From Pseudoscleropodium purum (Eukaryota > Streptophyta > Bryopsida > Hypnales > Brachytheciaceae), in assembly GCA_963969395.1 (NCBI GenBank), contig OZ017796.1:11162501-11226500 (forward strand): a DNA stretch of 64,000 nt. Direction: 5' to 3'. Shown one piece after another: positions 12,361-24,361 of this stretch. Numbering within the stretch: the first letter of the stretch is position 1; the number at the start of each line of letters is the position of its first letter. A program made the translations under genes and the position numbers. Below the pieces are notes generated by a model that saw only the letters and a program-made list of their open reading frames with translations, was not told the DNA's origin and made no database searches.

Positions 12361-14937
12361 TGCAAGGCTACCAAACAGGGGTTGCGCACAGGGTCCAAAT
12401 TTTTAACGCTTCCTACATTCTTTTATCCACAGTGTGCTCATCGTGTCAATCGATTCAATGGTATGGAACCTCCGATCATCATTGAAACCTTCTGTCCAAC
12501 CATATCTGAAAACCAAAATCCCGTCACTACCAAACACGATAGGAATAGAAAGATATAGTCCGAAAAGGAGCAATCACCCAAGAAACAATAAATCTATTGG
12601 CAGCTTATTCTTATCGTTCAGCGAGAAATTGGAATAAAATCACCCAAGAAAGAAAAAATCGACTGGTCTTCGTCTCATTCTTTCCGAGAGAAAATTTGAA
12701 CCTAAACCCCCAGAATTTGCGCGATTTAGCAGAAGAACCAAACAACGGCAGACCCTAAAATCAGCCACAGCATTGCAGCGTACTCCACATACCCTCGCTC
12801 CAACCCTGTCATTCCCAAAAGCGAAGAAAACAACAAGGAGTGCCTCACCCACGACGTTTCACCCCAATGCCGCACCCGCACGCAAACGTTCAAAACCGAC
12901 AGAGCGCGACAACGCCTGCAGAGTGGCAGTAGTGGCGATGATGTCCGTATCCTGCCCAGACCCCGCCATTCCGAGAAATGGTACTGCTCTGCTGCGAGCA
13001 ATCATCCGCAGGCTCTGACATTATAACCATCGCTGATTTATATAGCGGCTGCGCTATGGTGCACCGAATGGGGTGAGCGCGGGAACTCAAACGCGAAACG
13101 ACGAGACGTTGCTTTAGCTGCCGATGCAGCAGCATGCGTATCCCCGCAAGCCAAAATCTTGATCAGTGCTAGATCGATCGGAGAACCAAAGCCATCCAGC
13201 CAACGGTGTCCCCCTCCCCGAGGAGTGAGCATTTCAAAGGAAGCAGACAGTTATGCCACGCGTTGTGACTTGGTTGGTCCTGATTGGGAACCGTTCGGGA
13301 ACCGTTCGGGAACAGATCTGGTCCGGTGTGCCTTTCAGGGCTTTCTGGCAGCACGAGAAAAAGCTTGACGTTACTGCAGAGCGCATTGTGATGGTATCCT
13401 TAGCCCCCCTACAGGGCCAAGGATTCATGGTTTTGAAAATGTCCATTTGACTCCTTGTAGTATATAATGGCCATCAAGATTAGGAACTTAGAGTAAGAGA
13501 ATGGAACTATTGTTCTCAAAAAATTGTGGCCAACATTTCAAAAAAATCAACCATGTCATGAACAAGCTAGAAAAACAGAATTTTACAAAATATGGAAGAC
13601 AAGCCAAAATTTGAGCATCTTCTTGGCTTTAAAAGCCTCTTTTTATTTGTCCCTTTCTTAAAATAGTTCAACAATGTGGTGGTGGTGGTGCAATAAAACT
13701 TCTAGTAGACATCAAGACTAATGCTAGAGCAAGTTTTAAAATGATAGTTTTGGTATATTTCACAATTAAAGAAAAGCAAGGAAAAAGGTCAAAGTTGCAG
13801 CTTTTGATGTCCTACATACTCAATCTTGAGGGGTGCAAAAATAAAAAGGCAAAAGAAGGAAAAGGAGAAGTTATACTAAAAGATGACCCCCCTAGATGCT
13901 CAAAATCTTGTCCCTCTTTTTGCTTTTTGTGAAAACTTGTTTGTTTAAAACATTGACCCTCCTCAAAAGTAGCTAGAGTTTGGAACAAGATCCAATGTCC
14001 TATCTTGATGCCCACTATTACATAGCTTTGACCCAATAGGGACATCAAAGTGTTGTTCTTGAATTTTTGTTCAAAATTGCCACATGTGACAACCAACACT
14101 TTAATCTTCCACTTTAAATTCCACTATTGTGAAAGGCATAATCAAATTTATAATTTGACCCCATCTGAATTATGCCTACGTTAGTTAGTGATCGCAACAG
14201 ACTTCCTATATAAGGTAAGCCAATCTGACACCAACGTAAGGCAATTGTGCACGGGGTAGGTCTGAGTAGTTACCTTATATGCGTTGGTATATGTTCTAGT
14301 TTCCACCCTAGCACTCCTGTGAGAAAAGTTATGCCTGATGAGCATCACCCAAAATACTTTGGTGCAATTTCCAGGGTTCTTCAGTAAAGCTGTGTGCACA
14401 TGCTTTGGTTGGACTAGTAGGGTGAGTACAGGTGGAATGGACTTCCATTTGAAACCGAGAGTTTAAATTTTAGGCAAACGTAACGAGCCAAAAATCTCAC
14501 TCTTTTCTCTGCGTAAAACGGCATGCTCCCTGAGAAGTGAAAAACGACGTGAACTGGAAGGATTAGGATGAACTACATGAAAAATATTCACGAAACGTGC
14601 CAAGACGAATCATTTGATAGATAAAAGCCAGTCTTGACACTTGAAACAAGAAATCAGGAACTCAAGTCACTAGGAATCCAGTTCATATACAAGCCCTGGC
14701 AACTAATGCAAAAGGCCAAATTACATACATAAAGCCAAGACCAGAGTTCGAAACAACATCGACACTGTCTCATTGGCTAGTCAGAAGATAATTACAGCCC
14801 ACAATTCGTCTCCTTATTGAAAGCCCTTTGATCAACTGCAAAGTATAAGCCTAGACGAGCTTGATTAAGTAGAACGACTTGGCATTATGTCCATTGATGC
14901 TCTTGAGTTTCCCACCTGTCGAGCATTGTCTAGTCCA
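12361..14937. other. Intergenic region upstream of AN and downstream of FUC1
   Basis: About 12640-13440 is richer in GC, with several overlapping short ORFs on both strands but no recognisable domain or consistent splice structure. About 13290-13312 holds a short direct repeat, GGGAACCGTTC twice. About 13450-14160 is AT-rich repeat-like sequence. About 14430-14900 probably includes the fucosidase 3' UTR. No gene can be supported. Confidence 0.35.
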
Positions 14938-17154
14938 TTAAGACACACTGTGACTCCTATCCGACCGCGAGTCGAGAAACAAGCCCACAGCAGCTACAAG
15001 AGGAGTTCCCCTCGCTTCATCGATAAAGATTCGAACAAACTGGCTCCGCATTTGCTTACTAAACCGGTCCAACTTCTTATAGCCAATGGTGGTCCCAACA
15101 ACGGCCGTTTCCCAATCCCCATCCTGCATCACGTCCACATGATAACGTTGCACACGTTGGCCCATGTGCACAGCCTCCTGCAGCTTGATCACGTTGAAGG
15201 CTTTGTTCGATTCAAGGTCCAGTGTCAGGTAGCCAGTTGTGAGACCCTCCTCGGGCGCCCAGTAGAGCTCCAAGTCGTCAGTCAAGACCTGGTGGGGGCG
15301 GAAAGGGGACGTCTCCCCGCCTCGAGTGCTGCTGGCGTTCACATGAGCCGTGGAGGCCAAGTCGCTTGCGAAGATTTGGTCGATTGAGGACTTGAATTTG
15401 CGGAGTATGGCCACGTCAGTCTCCTGGAGAAGGCCCGTCTGATTTGGAGGCGCGTTGAGAAGCATCACACAGTTGCGGCCCACTGATTTGAAATAAATGT
15501 CCACCAGTTGGTCCACGGTCTTGGGATCCTGGTTTTGGTGCCAAAACCAGCCCCGACGGATGGAGACGTCACACTCTGGGGGAACCCAGTCTTGGCCTTC
15601 TGGATCACCCGCATTCAGATACCTGACAAGGTTTTTGAAATAACAGAGCTTTTTAGTAGCAAAACAACAGAGATATAACGACCATTAAAATGATACACCG
15701 ACAGATTCTAATATGCGAAACGGAGTCCAGCAACATTTCTTCATCCATTTGTTATACAGGGTTTCCAAAGAAACAGGGAGTGGGAAACCAATTACTCTTC
15801 AATTCCAAAGGCCCCAATCGTAACCAGTGATCTGTTCATCATGGACCAACTGGTGGTGCCAGCCTCTCCACGTTCATTCCCAACCCAACGAACATCCGGC
15901 CCATCATCAGAGAAGATGTTGGCGTTCGGTTGCAATTGGTGAACCAAGGAGAACCATGAGTCGAAGAGATAGTACATGTCCTTTGAGGTCGGATCCTTGT
16001 TCCCATCCACGAAAAATTGCGAGATAGGTCCATACCTGCGACCAGAAAATATGACAAATTATTATATCTCTGTTCGAAATCCTTTATGAAGCTCCATGAT
16101 TCAAATGCCGGTTACAATGAATAATATAATATTATACAATTATGTCTTTACTACTCAGAAAAGTCTTAATTACCTCTGATACTCATATGCCAGATGCAAT
16201 GAATGGCATATTATGATACTACTATGTCTCTGCTCAATAAAGCCTATGAAGCTCTGGAATTCAAATGCCAGATGCAATGAATGGTACATTACGACACTAC
16301 TATGTCTCTACTCCAAAAAGCCTTATGAAACTCTAGAATTCAAAAGCAGTTCTCTAATGAAATGAAATGAGAATGGTCATGAACTGTGAGGATATTACAA
16401 AGTCAGAAGCTCTCGCAACTGGCCGAGATAGTACTCGTTGTAGAGCCGTGTGTCACCGTAAACGGATTCATGGCGGTCCCAGGGCGACATGTAGAGCCCA
16501 AACTCAAGGCCCTCCTCCCTTGCTGCATCTGAAACCTCACGCACCACATCACCTTTCCCATTCTTCCAAGGAGAGCTTTTGACCGAGTAATTTGTATATG
16601 CTGAGGGCCACAGGCAAAACCCGTCGGCATGCTTCGCTGTGAGGATTACCACCTTAAACCCTGCATTCTTCGCCTCTCGCACCCATTGCCTTGCATCCTG
16701 AAAGAGGCGGAAACAGAAACAAGGGGAGTCAGATAATCAAGCAGAGATTCGCACCAATTGAAATCACGGGCACTACCACCACGGGCATCACTATCCTCAT
16801 ACAGTACATGAGATGTACAAAGGATGTCCAATTGACAGATCAATGAAGTGTAGTGATGGAGGGAAGCCATGGCCGAAGGTCAAATGACAATACCAGCCCC
16901 TTGGGGTTGAAGATGGACGGATCGTCAGTTCCATCCCCTTGTTCGTTACCTGCAAACGTGTTGACGCCAAAATGAAAAAACATGGCCTGCTCCTGCCGCT
17001 GAAACTTGAGCTGCCGGTACGATGGAAGCGGCATGAGCGGCAGTGGGGGTGGGGGTGGGGTTACCATCGCCACGGCAGCCATGGCCACCAGCACTAACAC
17101 GAACATGAACTGCGTCAGACCCAATTGCAAATGCCATCTGGAATTCCCTTCCAT
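14938..17154 (-). CDS. FUC1: Secreted alpha-L-fucosidase, GH29, plant FUC1-like
   Basis: Four exons join in frame: 17154-16894, 16697-16399, 16035-15796 and 15622-14938 (494 residues; Arabidopsis FUC1 is about 506). The N-terminus has a hydrophobic signal/anchor, FMFVLVLVAMAAVAMV (residues 16-31), then a proline run. GH29 landmarks follow in order: MFFHFGVNTF (58-67), AKHADGFCLWPS (108-119), MSPWDRHESVYGD, FFVDG with Asp197 as the likely nucleophile by position (Arabidopsis WLDG), DMYYLFDSWFSLVHQLQP, IFSDDGPDVRWVG, GQDWVPPECDVSIR, GWFWH and SVGRNCVMLLNAPPN. A C-terminal beta-sandwich segment (VHMGQRVQRYHVD) ends the protein. FUC1 enzymes release alpha-1,3/1,4-fucose from N-glycans such as Lewis-a structures in the apoplast. 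All exons look intact; function is inferred from family. Confidence 0.92.
16063..16350. repeat. Intronic minisatellite in FUC1 intron 2
   Basis: Four tandem units start at 16063, 16141, 16223 and 16301 (periods 78, 82 and 78 bp; the last is partial). The consensus opens TATGTCTCTGCTC and includes CAAATGCCAGATGCAATGAA. The array occupies most of the intron between 16398 and 16036 and leaves both splice sites intact. Confidence 0.8.
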
Positions 17155-19798
17155 TGCAACCCTTCAAAGTAATCCAAAGTACCCGAGGCTTCAAATCCTG
17201 AGCATGGATGACTGCCCCTGCATTGCCAAAACTCTGGAAAACTAATTAATGTAACCCCAATTCGGAAAAGTCCCTAATATGATCAGCAGCTCTACAACCG
17301 GATCGGACGGGGTCGGATCATCCCAAACACTCCACGTTCGTCTCTGCACATGAGAATGTGACACATTCTTCAAATTCAAGGTTGCGCAACGCCGATTTTC
17401 GCCCCGATTGTATCTCCCCAGGCACGCATGAACTGGAAGGGTGATGGCGACGCAATTACGCAACCACGATCATTGCAATTATTCCCTGAAGAATCGAAAA
17501 TTGGAGCAGACCCAGAATCGCAATTGATCTCAACGTCGATTATCAACGAGAGGAAGCTCCGAAGCTATCCTGCACGGCAACCCCAAATGCGTCAGCAAAT
17601 GACGATTCCCTCTCAACCCAGACGGCCATAGGTGACTGCAAGTGACCACGGTGGCATTGAAGCTACTTTGGAGAATCAATGTGAGCATTTGGCTCTCACG
17701 AATTCTATTTTAGCATCTGCTGAACATTATTTTACGAAAACTTAAGATGTTCGGCTGAGGAGTGCCGATCCTGCTTTTAAATGACGGGTAATGCGAGTGT
17801 AGCTTATTGGAGAAGAAATATGCAAATAAATTAAATTTTACACGACATTTAGCATGGGTCCATGTGACAAAAGAATTTAGAAACTAAAGGATTTTAGTAT
17901 AAAAATTTGAAAATAAGAAAACAACTTAAAGCACATTAGTTGTACTGTATTCTCTCATCCCATAATACTCCATACTAGTTAATCTCTAAAATTTTTTGAC
18001 TATGCACCCAAAAGATGTCATATAGTTTTCGGGTATTATATTTTACTTGACTTATTATCATTTAAAGGTTCTTGACTATGTTTTCAGCAAAAGCGCTCCA
18101 AAACTACCATTTCTAATTCAAGTACCAAATTTTAGAAAAAAAAAATCAACAAAAATCCTTTGGGGGGTCTAGCAAAAAAATCAAGGTCATACTTCACAAG
18201 GCTACATTTGTTTAAAAAAATCTCCAAAATGGTGATTATTCTTTGGATTCATACTTCAAGTCAAGTTGGCTGCATACTTGAAAAAATAATGAAAATCAAG
18301 TTAAAATAAAAGACTTCAAAGTTTATTTTAGAATCTAGAATCTACAACTGCCTGCAAACTATTATTTCTTATAACTTTCAACTCATTAATCAAAATGAAA
18401 TAATTCAAAGATTTCCAAGTGTATTTAAATCTAGAAAACCAATTTCAAATTTTTATTTTTTTTAAAAGTGATTTTTTAAGAAATTTTTGGGCTGTCCAAA
18501 GATCAATGAAAATGATGTATCATGTAATAACTTTTAACCATGTAGTCAAAAGTGATGAAAATTTTTGGACCTTCAAGCTACTCTTCAAGCCTGTTGTGTA
18601 AAAAATTCAAAGAAATAAAATGAAAATTCCATTCGTAATCAGCTGCCCCAAATTGCTTTGATGCTAAAAATGCAGTTTGGTCCTTTAGGGGTAATTTCTT
18701 GTAGCAAAGAAAGTAATAAAGGTTTGATAAATATTTTTTAACCCTTAAGGATTAGACATTCAAATTTCAAACAAGGAATTAATTCAAATACATTCCAAAC
18801 ATACAAAAAAAAATTTCATTTGTTGATTTTTTGAAGATTTTTGTGATAGATCTTTAACTTTGGTATAGTATAGATTATGAAAACTTTGTTTTGCAAATAT
18901 TTTATAATTTAAAGGATGTTGTCATAGTTTGGCTTCAAAAAATGACCCTTTAAAAACAAATTGAAAAAAAAAAATGAAAAAAAAATGAAATGATTAGAAC
19001 TTAACATTTTGAACTTAAAAGAATTTTTTTGGTGAAAATCACAAGTATTCAATATACACTTGAGTTAAGAATCTTCAATTTTTAGCTTCAAATTTTTAGA
19101 AAAATATTAGTTTGTGTATTAATTGATTTAAGTATGTGGATATTGATTTGTGGATCATATTTTACAACTAATGTTTGAAAGTCCTCACTAAATTATTATT
19201 CTAAGTTGTATTTTATAATACATCTTTACAATTTGGAAAATTTGGATTAATCCTTGTCCTTAAGGAGTTAATGCATAAAACAATCAAATGATTCTATAGT
19301 GAATGAACAATCCATCCTCACAATTGCCCTACAAAACAATTTGATTGACTATTTAATATTAATAATTAAAAAAAGATCATGGCATTAAAGCACTCCAATC
19401 AAATAGAATGTGTTAAGAACATTTTAAATTTTTTCAAAGAATTTGATAAATAATGGAAATTTGTTTGTTCTAGTGATTTTCCAAAAATTTTCAAAATTTA
19501 GAAGTTGAAAAAGAAACAGTTGAAATGAGTTTTAACTATTGAATTTATTGACTTCAATTTTTAGAAATTCATGCATTTCCAAAGTAGATACTAAAATAAA
19601 CTTTTAGTGTTTCATTGCATTGATGAGCTCAAAAAACAAAAATAGATCAAATTCAACTTTAAAGTTGGATTTGAAGCACATTACTAGAAAAGATAGATGG
19701 AAAAACAAAATGAACTAGTATGATAGGAGAAAAGTAATCATTGCAGTGATATAAAATATTTATATAGCTTAACATGTTATATTATTTTTCCATAGATT
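17155..19798. other. FUC1 upstream region and AT-rich gene-free stretch
   Basis: About 17155-17800 has moderate GC and is probably the FUC1 promoter region. From about 17820 the sequence is very AT-rich with no coding potential. Motifs such as CCTTTAGGGGTAA near 18690 and TTAATCC...CTTAAGGAGTTAA near 19235-19270 resemble ends of the AT-rich element family found elsewhere in the window. Confidence 0.35.
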
Positions 19799-20662
19799 AA
19801 TCCCTAAAGGAATAACTTGTGTTTTTTGGCTACATAGCAATTTTGGGCACATATGTGTGACTAGAAATTTACATATTTTTGACCCAAAATTTAATAGAAG
19901 GTGGGGGATGAGGAATATCCTTCATATGCACTAAATTTCATAACATTTGGAAATATGAGTCAAAGTTATGGCCTAATATGTTACTTTTTTTTTTTGTAAA
20001 TGGTCAATCTAGGCAAATAAAAAAAAATCAATTTTTTTATAAACAAAAGTTTGAAATTGGTTTTCTAGAGTTATATATCCATGGATAGCTTTGAATCATT
20101 CCATTTTGATCAATGAGCAAAAACTTATGAAATTTTTTTGGTTGTAGGCAATTATAGATTTTCTACTCTAAAATAATTTTTGAAGTCCTTTATCTTACTC
20201 AATTTTCAAAATTTTTGGAAAGAATAATTAAATTCTTAACAATTTAGTATTTTGAATCATTCTCTACTATTCTCTACTTATTATTTTTTTTTCCTAATAA
20301 TAAGTTGTCAATAAGTTATTAATATATGTTGTAAAATTCCGAATAATGTGAAAATTTTCAAGCATGTGGCCAACTTGTTTAGGAAAATGAATCCAAAGAA
20401 GAACCACTAGTTTGGACCTTTTTTCATAGAAAAGTGAGCTTGTAAAGTGCAATTACTCTATTTTTTATAGGATCAAATTTTTTTTGGAGTTAATTTGAAT
20501 GCTTATATCTTACAATCCCCACGGTGAAAATTTCTGAAATTTTTACGGCATGTTCTCAAGTCAGCATAATATGAGATTCTATAATTATTTATGTAAAAAA
20601 ATGGAAGTTTTTAAGTGTTTTTGCTGAAATCATAGTCATCAAACTTTAGGGGTTAACATGTT
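19799..20662. repeat. AT-rich element, subfamily I, about 0.86 kb
   Basis: The element opens with ATCCCTAAAGGAATAA at its left end and closes with AACTTTAGGGGTTAA on the right, so its ends are roughly inverted. Its interior aligns with 1800-2560. There is no ORF of note. It is non-autonomous and old: the two copies differ by many substitutions and indels. Confidence 0.55.
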
Positions 20663-21372
20663 TTATTTGTCATTAGATTAGCCTATTAAACTCATTCTCA
20701 CCAAACAACCAATTACTGTCCTTGTTCACAGTGAATGAATTGAATGGGTGATTGCAAGAAAGATTGGTTGATATTCTAGCGTTTAGTCTAGTATCATGAA
20801 CTTTTGAAAAAAAAAAAAAAAAAAAAAAGTATGGATAATTATTATAACACTAAATATAATATATAACCAAAATTTGAGACCTTAAAAAATGTAGGTTAAA
20901 AGTTATTCACAAAAATGAATGATGAAATTTTTGAAGAACATATGCACTTTGATGTTTAAATTCTTAAAAAATAATAAAAATATTTATAAAAAACTAAAAA
21001 TTTGAAATTTGAAAGAACTTAATGGTGATAAGATTTCACTCCAAAAATGAGCTCAATACCATCCTTAATGTTCAAAAGGGTACGGAATAGGTGGTCCTAT
21101 TTACACAAATATATTGGATACAAAATTTTCTATTTTTAGATGCTTTAAAAGCATTCCAAGACTAATTTCAAATTTGCTCAAAAATGTTAAAACTCCTAAA
21201 TTGACATGAGCATATTATTACAATTTGAAGGCAAAAGGCAAAAGTTCATTTTTTCAAATAATTGTAGAAAGTCACAAAAAATTAGTTTTCAGTAGGATGT
21301 TATACAATGTAGTATATACTAATTCTAATTTTTTTTTAATTTGTTGTGACCTTTTTTCTTTCTCTTCAAAAC

Positions 21373-22268
21373 CTACCCCTAAAGTCCATTGTCCCCTCGC
21401 AGGACAAATTGGATTTTGGGTAGGTTCCCCTCACCTCGATTTTTTATGAAATTTTTAAAAAGTTTCTTATAATATAGAAAAACAGATTAGCTATCTGGGA
21501 ATATAATTTTTTTTATTTAAATTGGTGACTGAGAGCAAAAGTTATACCACAAAAAGCCTAAAACTCCAAAAAGTCAAAATAAATTCAAATTTTTATTTTT
21601 TCTACAATATTATATTTTTGTCTACATGTAAAGCTTTGATTCCTTCTATTTGGATTAATAATGATAAAGTTAAGGACAATCTTGTTTTTTTAGGCAATCT
21701 AAGCATCTTCTTAAAAAAACAATTTGTAGGATTCAATTCTGAATGCAATTTTTACAAATTCTCAAAAAGAATTATTTGAAAAGATTGTGTTTTTTTGTTA
21801 TAACAAACTCACTACTAGGATTATTGCCTTTTGATTCCATCTTGGGGCTATTAATGATTTATTTATTTTTTCAATCTTGGACCTACTTCTATTTTACAAT
21901 TTTTAAAGAATAAAAACCGAGAATGTTTTTAAAAAAAAAGATATTTCAGAATTTCAACTCAATTCTTCAACATAATTTAAAAAAAAATTTGAAGTCTATA
22001 AGTTAGTGCAAAAATATTCCACAAATGGTGGTCAAAGTCATTTGAAATTGCAAGTCAATGTTCAAAAAAAATTTCTTTTTCAACTTTGAATGCTACTATC
22101 TTCCAATCTATATAGTCAAACTTCATGAAATTTTTATCACATGAGCTAAGATAAGTGGAGTACAAGATCCTACGGTTAGATTTTATATTCTTTTTTAAAA
22201 ATTTCTTAGGTGAACACAACAAAATTGGTAATTTTGAGTGGTTTTTTACTAAAAGAAGGCCTTGAGAC
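21373..22268. repeat. AT-rich element, subfamily II, about 0.9 kb
   Basis: It opens with ACCCCTAAAGTCCATTGTCC and closes with CTTGAGACTTTAGGGGTTAA, giving inverted ends of about 16 bp. The interior shares AAAGTTAA..CTTGTTTTTTnGGCAAT with the copy at 50811-51687, and a looser match with about 60740-61618. No coding potential is seen. Confidence 0.6.
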
Positions 22269-22455
22269 TTTAGGGGTTAAAAATGATTTGAACTTTTGCA
22301 AATAATTTTGAAATTTTTTTATAGAAAAAATGTGATTTGTATCTGAAAAATAAAGATTAAAAATTTCACTTATTTATAAGAGTAAAATCGAGCATAGATA
22401 ATTGGATATTTGCATGAAACACATGTTGTTTTTGGCTCAGAACAACCTCAATGTT

Positions 22456-22719
22456 CAGGGTTGACACGACGTCTGAACGTGGACGCTGTGTCCGCAGTGT
22501 CCACTGACATTTGCGTCCGCCCTGATACCCGTCCGCTCGGTTACGGTCGTTCGATCGACATGCGGACTGATGTGGTCCGCACGATCTGGACGTCCGCCTT
22601 GGGCCGTCCGCCCCGCCCGTCCGCCTTCCAACGGCGGGAGGGACACTGCGTCCATTGGCGTCCGGACATCCGGGTTACGGACGCTATTTTGGGGCGGATG
22701 TAGAGATTCGTCAACCCTG
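22456..22719 (+). mobile_element. GC-rich hAT-type miniature element A, 264 bp
   Basis: It starts CAGGGTTGACACGACG and ends GAGATTCGTCAACCCTG, and is flanked by a perfect 8-bp target duplication TCAATGTT (22448-22455 and 22720-22727). The interior is packed with GTCCGCCC-type repeats and is strikingly GC-rich in an AT-rich setting. CAGGG ends with an 8-bp duplication are the mark of the hAT superfamily. It is non-autonomous: it consists of the two subterminal regions of the larger element at 32733-42692 brought together. Confidence 0.93.
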
Positions 22720-24360
22720 TCAATGTTATAGTACTTCAACTTTTGGAATAAATTTTTTAAAAATAAAATAAAATAAAATATGGATAATTTGTTAAGCATT
22801 CAAAAAAGTATATGTTTAAAAATTAGAGCTTACAAAAATTTATCTCTAAAAGTTATGTGCAACAAAAGAGAGATTAAAAATGCAAAAAATAGATACTTTT
22901 GAATTTGATTTTTAGAAAATAGTAAAAGAACTCAAAGAATTTAAAGAAATTTTTTTTTTCTTACTTGAAGATGTTCCTTTTCAACCATTTTTCATCTTTG
23001 TCAAATAAATTTTTTGTTCTCTACATGTATATCAGTATATCTAGGTAGTGCACTTTGAGCACATATATGTGAAAGGTGGAAAATTTGTTGTTTAAAGAAA
23101 ATTTCTCATAAATTTGTATGAATTTAGTATGACTCTTTCTATACCAATTTTGCCTTTTAAATTTGTATTTTTGGATAGGAAATAGTACTAAAAACCCCTA
23201 AAATGGCCAAGGTAGACATCCAATTGTGGGAAATTTAAAAATAGTAAAATTTTTTTAAATTTTTAAAAAAATTAACGAATATCTAAAACTATTAGATGTA
23301 ACTTCATTTCATATACAATAGTCATACGATGCAAAAATTATGAGCCCAAAATCACTTGTCCGAAACTAAGGGGACAAAAAATAGGACTCATGTTTCATGC
23401 AATGATCCAATTACATAGTTGCAAAATGGAACCTAGATAGAGAAAGATTTTGAGGTGTATTTGTATAGTCATTAATAGACTCATGGGCTACATCCTTGTA
23501 TGGTCACATTTCAAAATTTTGATGCAATATTTATCAAATAGCATGGCAATTTTAAAAATAGCATATTTAATTGCAAAACTAGTACTTAGAACATTTGCAT
23601 TGTTGCTTTAATCTTGGCAAATCTTTCAAATTTAACATCTATTTCCAAAGAATTGTTAATTGAAATTTCTTGTCTCTTACCCTTGTTCACAAAATGTACC
23701 TAATAAATAAAGTCTCTCGCCCTTGTACTTCAATTGGCCAATCACCAAGTAGAATGAAAGATAAAACTAGCTTAGAACTCAAATTATATTCTTAGCAAAA
23801 CTTTAGACGAGATTTGTAATTTGTAATTTGTAATTTGTAATTGATGGATTGAAGGAATCAAGACATTGTTGATAAGAAATTTGAGCTAAATCATTCATTT
23901 ATCGACAATTTCTATTACAAATCAATTACTCACTAATATTATTTGGCATTTACCTAATCCTTGTACTTTTAAAAATCAATTTAGTTAAATTGGTGCTAGA
24001 TTCCAATTCTTTGATACCATTTAAAATACACATTCTAAAACAAAAATTCACGTTTCCCCTAGACTTAATATAGGTGTATGTCACAATTTTTGGTGCTAGA
24101 ATAATACCAATTTAGCAAATTAAAATTGACAGTTTTAACTAAGATTTTTTTTTGTGGAATTTAATTTAGGACCGCCAAGTTTGAATATTCCTTTAGAATA
24201 TTCTCATTCAGCAACGACTCATTTAGCATTAGATTCTCTCCATACATTTATTCTTCTAAAACATGCACATGGATTGACATTTTCCATAAAGCATGGGTGT
24301 TGAGAGTTCAAGATGGATTTAAAAATTGAACGGTCACTTCAGGAAGGATCTTTGCTTGCT
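22720..24360. other. AT-rich gene-free stretch with a short microsatellite
   Basis: No gene is seen. A heptamer run of TTTGTAA units lies at 23813-23842. ACCCCTAAAATGGCCAAGG near 23194 resembles the ends of the AT-rich element family. Confidence 0.4.
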
Positions 24361-24361
24361 T

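Noticed and set aside
12070..12558. A 162-codon plus-strand ORF
   Set aside because: It is the antisense shadow of ANGUSTIFOLIA exon 1, whose GC-rich codons suppress stops on the other strand.
14887..15387. A 166-codon plus-strand ORF
   Set aside because: Antisense to fucosidase exon 4, which has clear GH29 family sequence.
22410..22799. ORFs of about 100 codons over the GC-rich blocks at 22.5, 29.5, 31.1, 35.1 and 44.1 kb
   Set aside because: Low-complexity R/P/G/S-rich translations of GC-rich repeats, present in several frames at once with no conserved protein.
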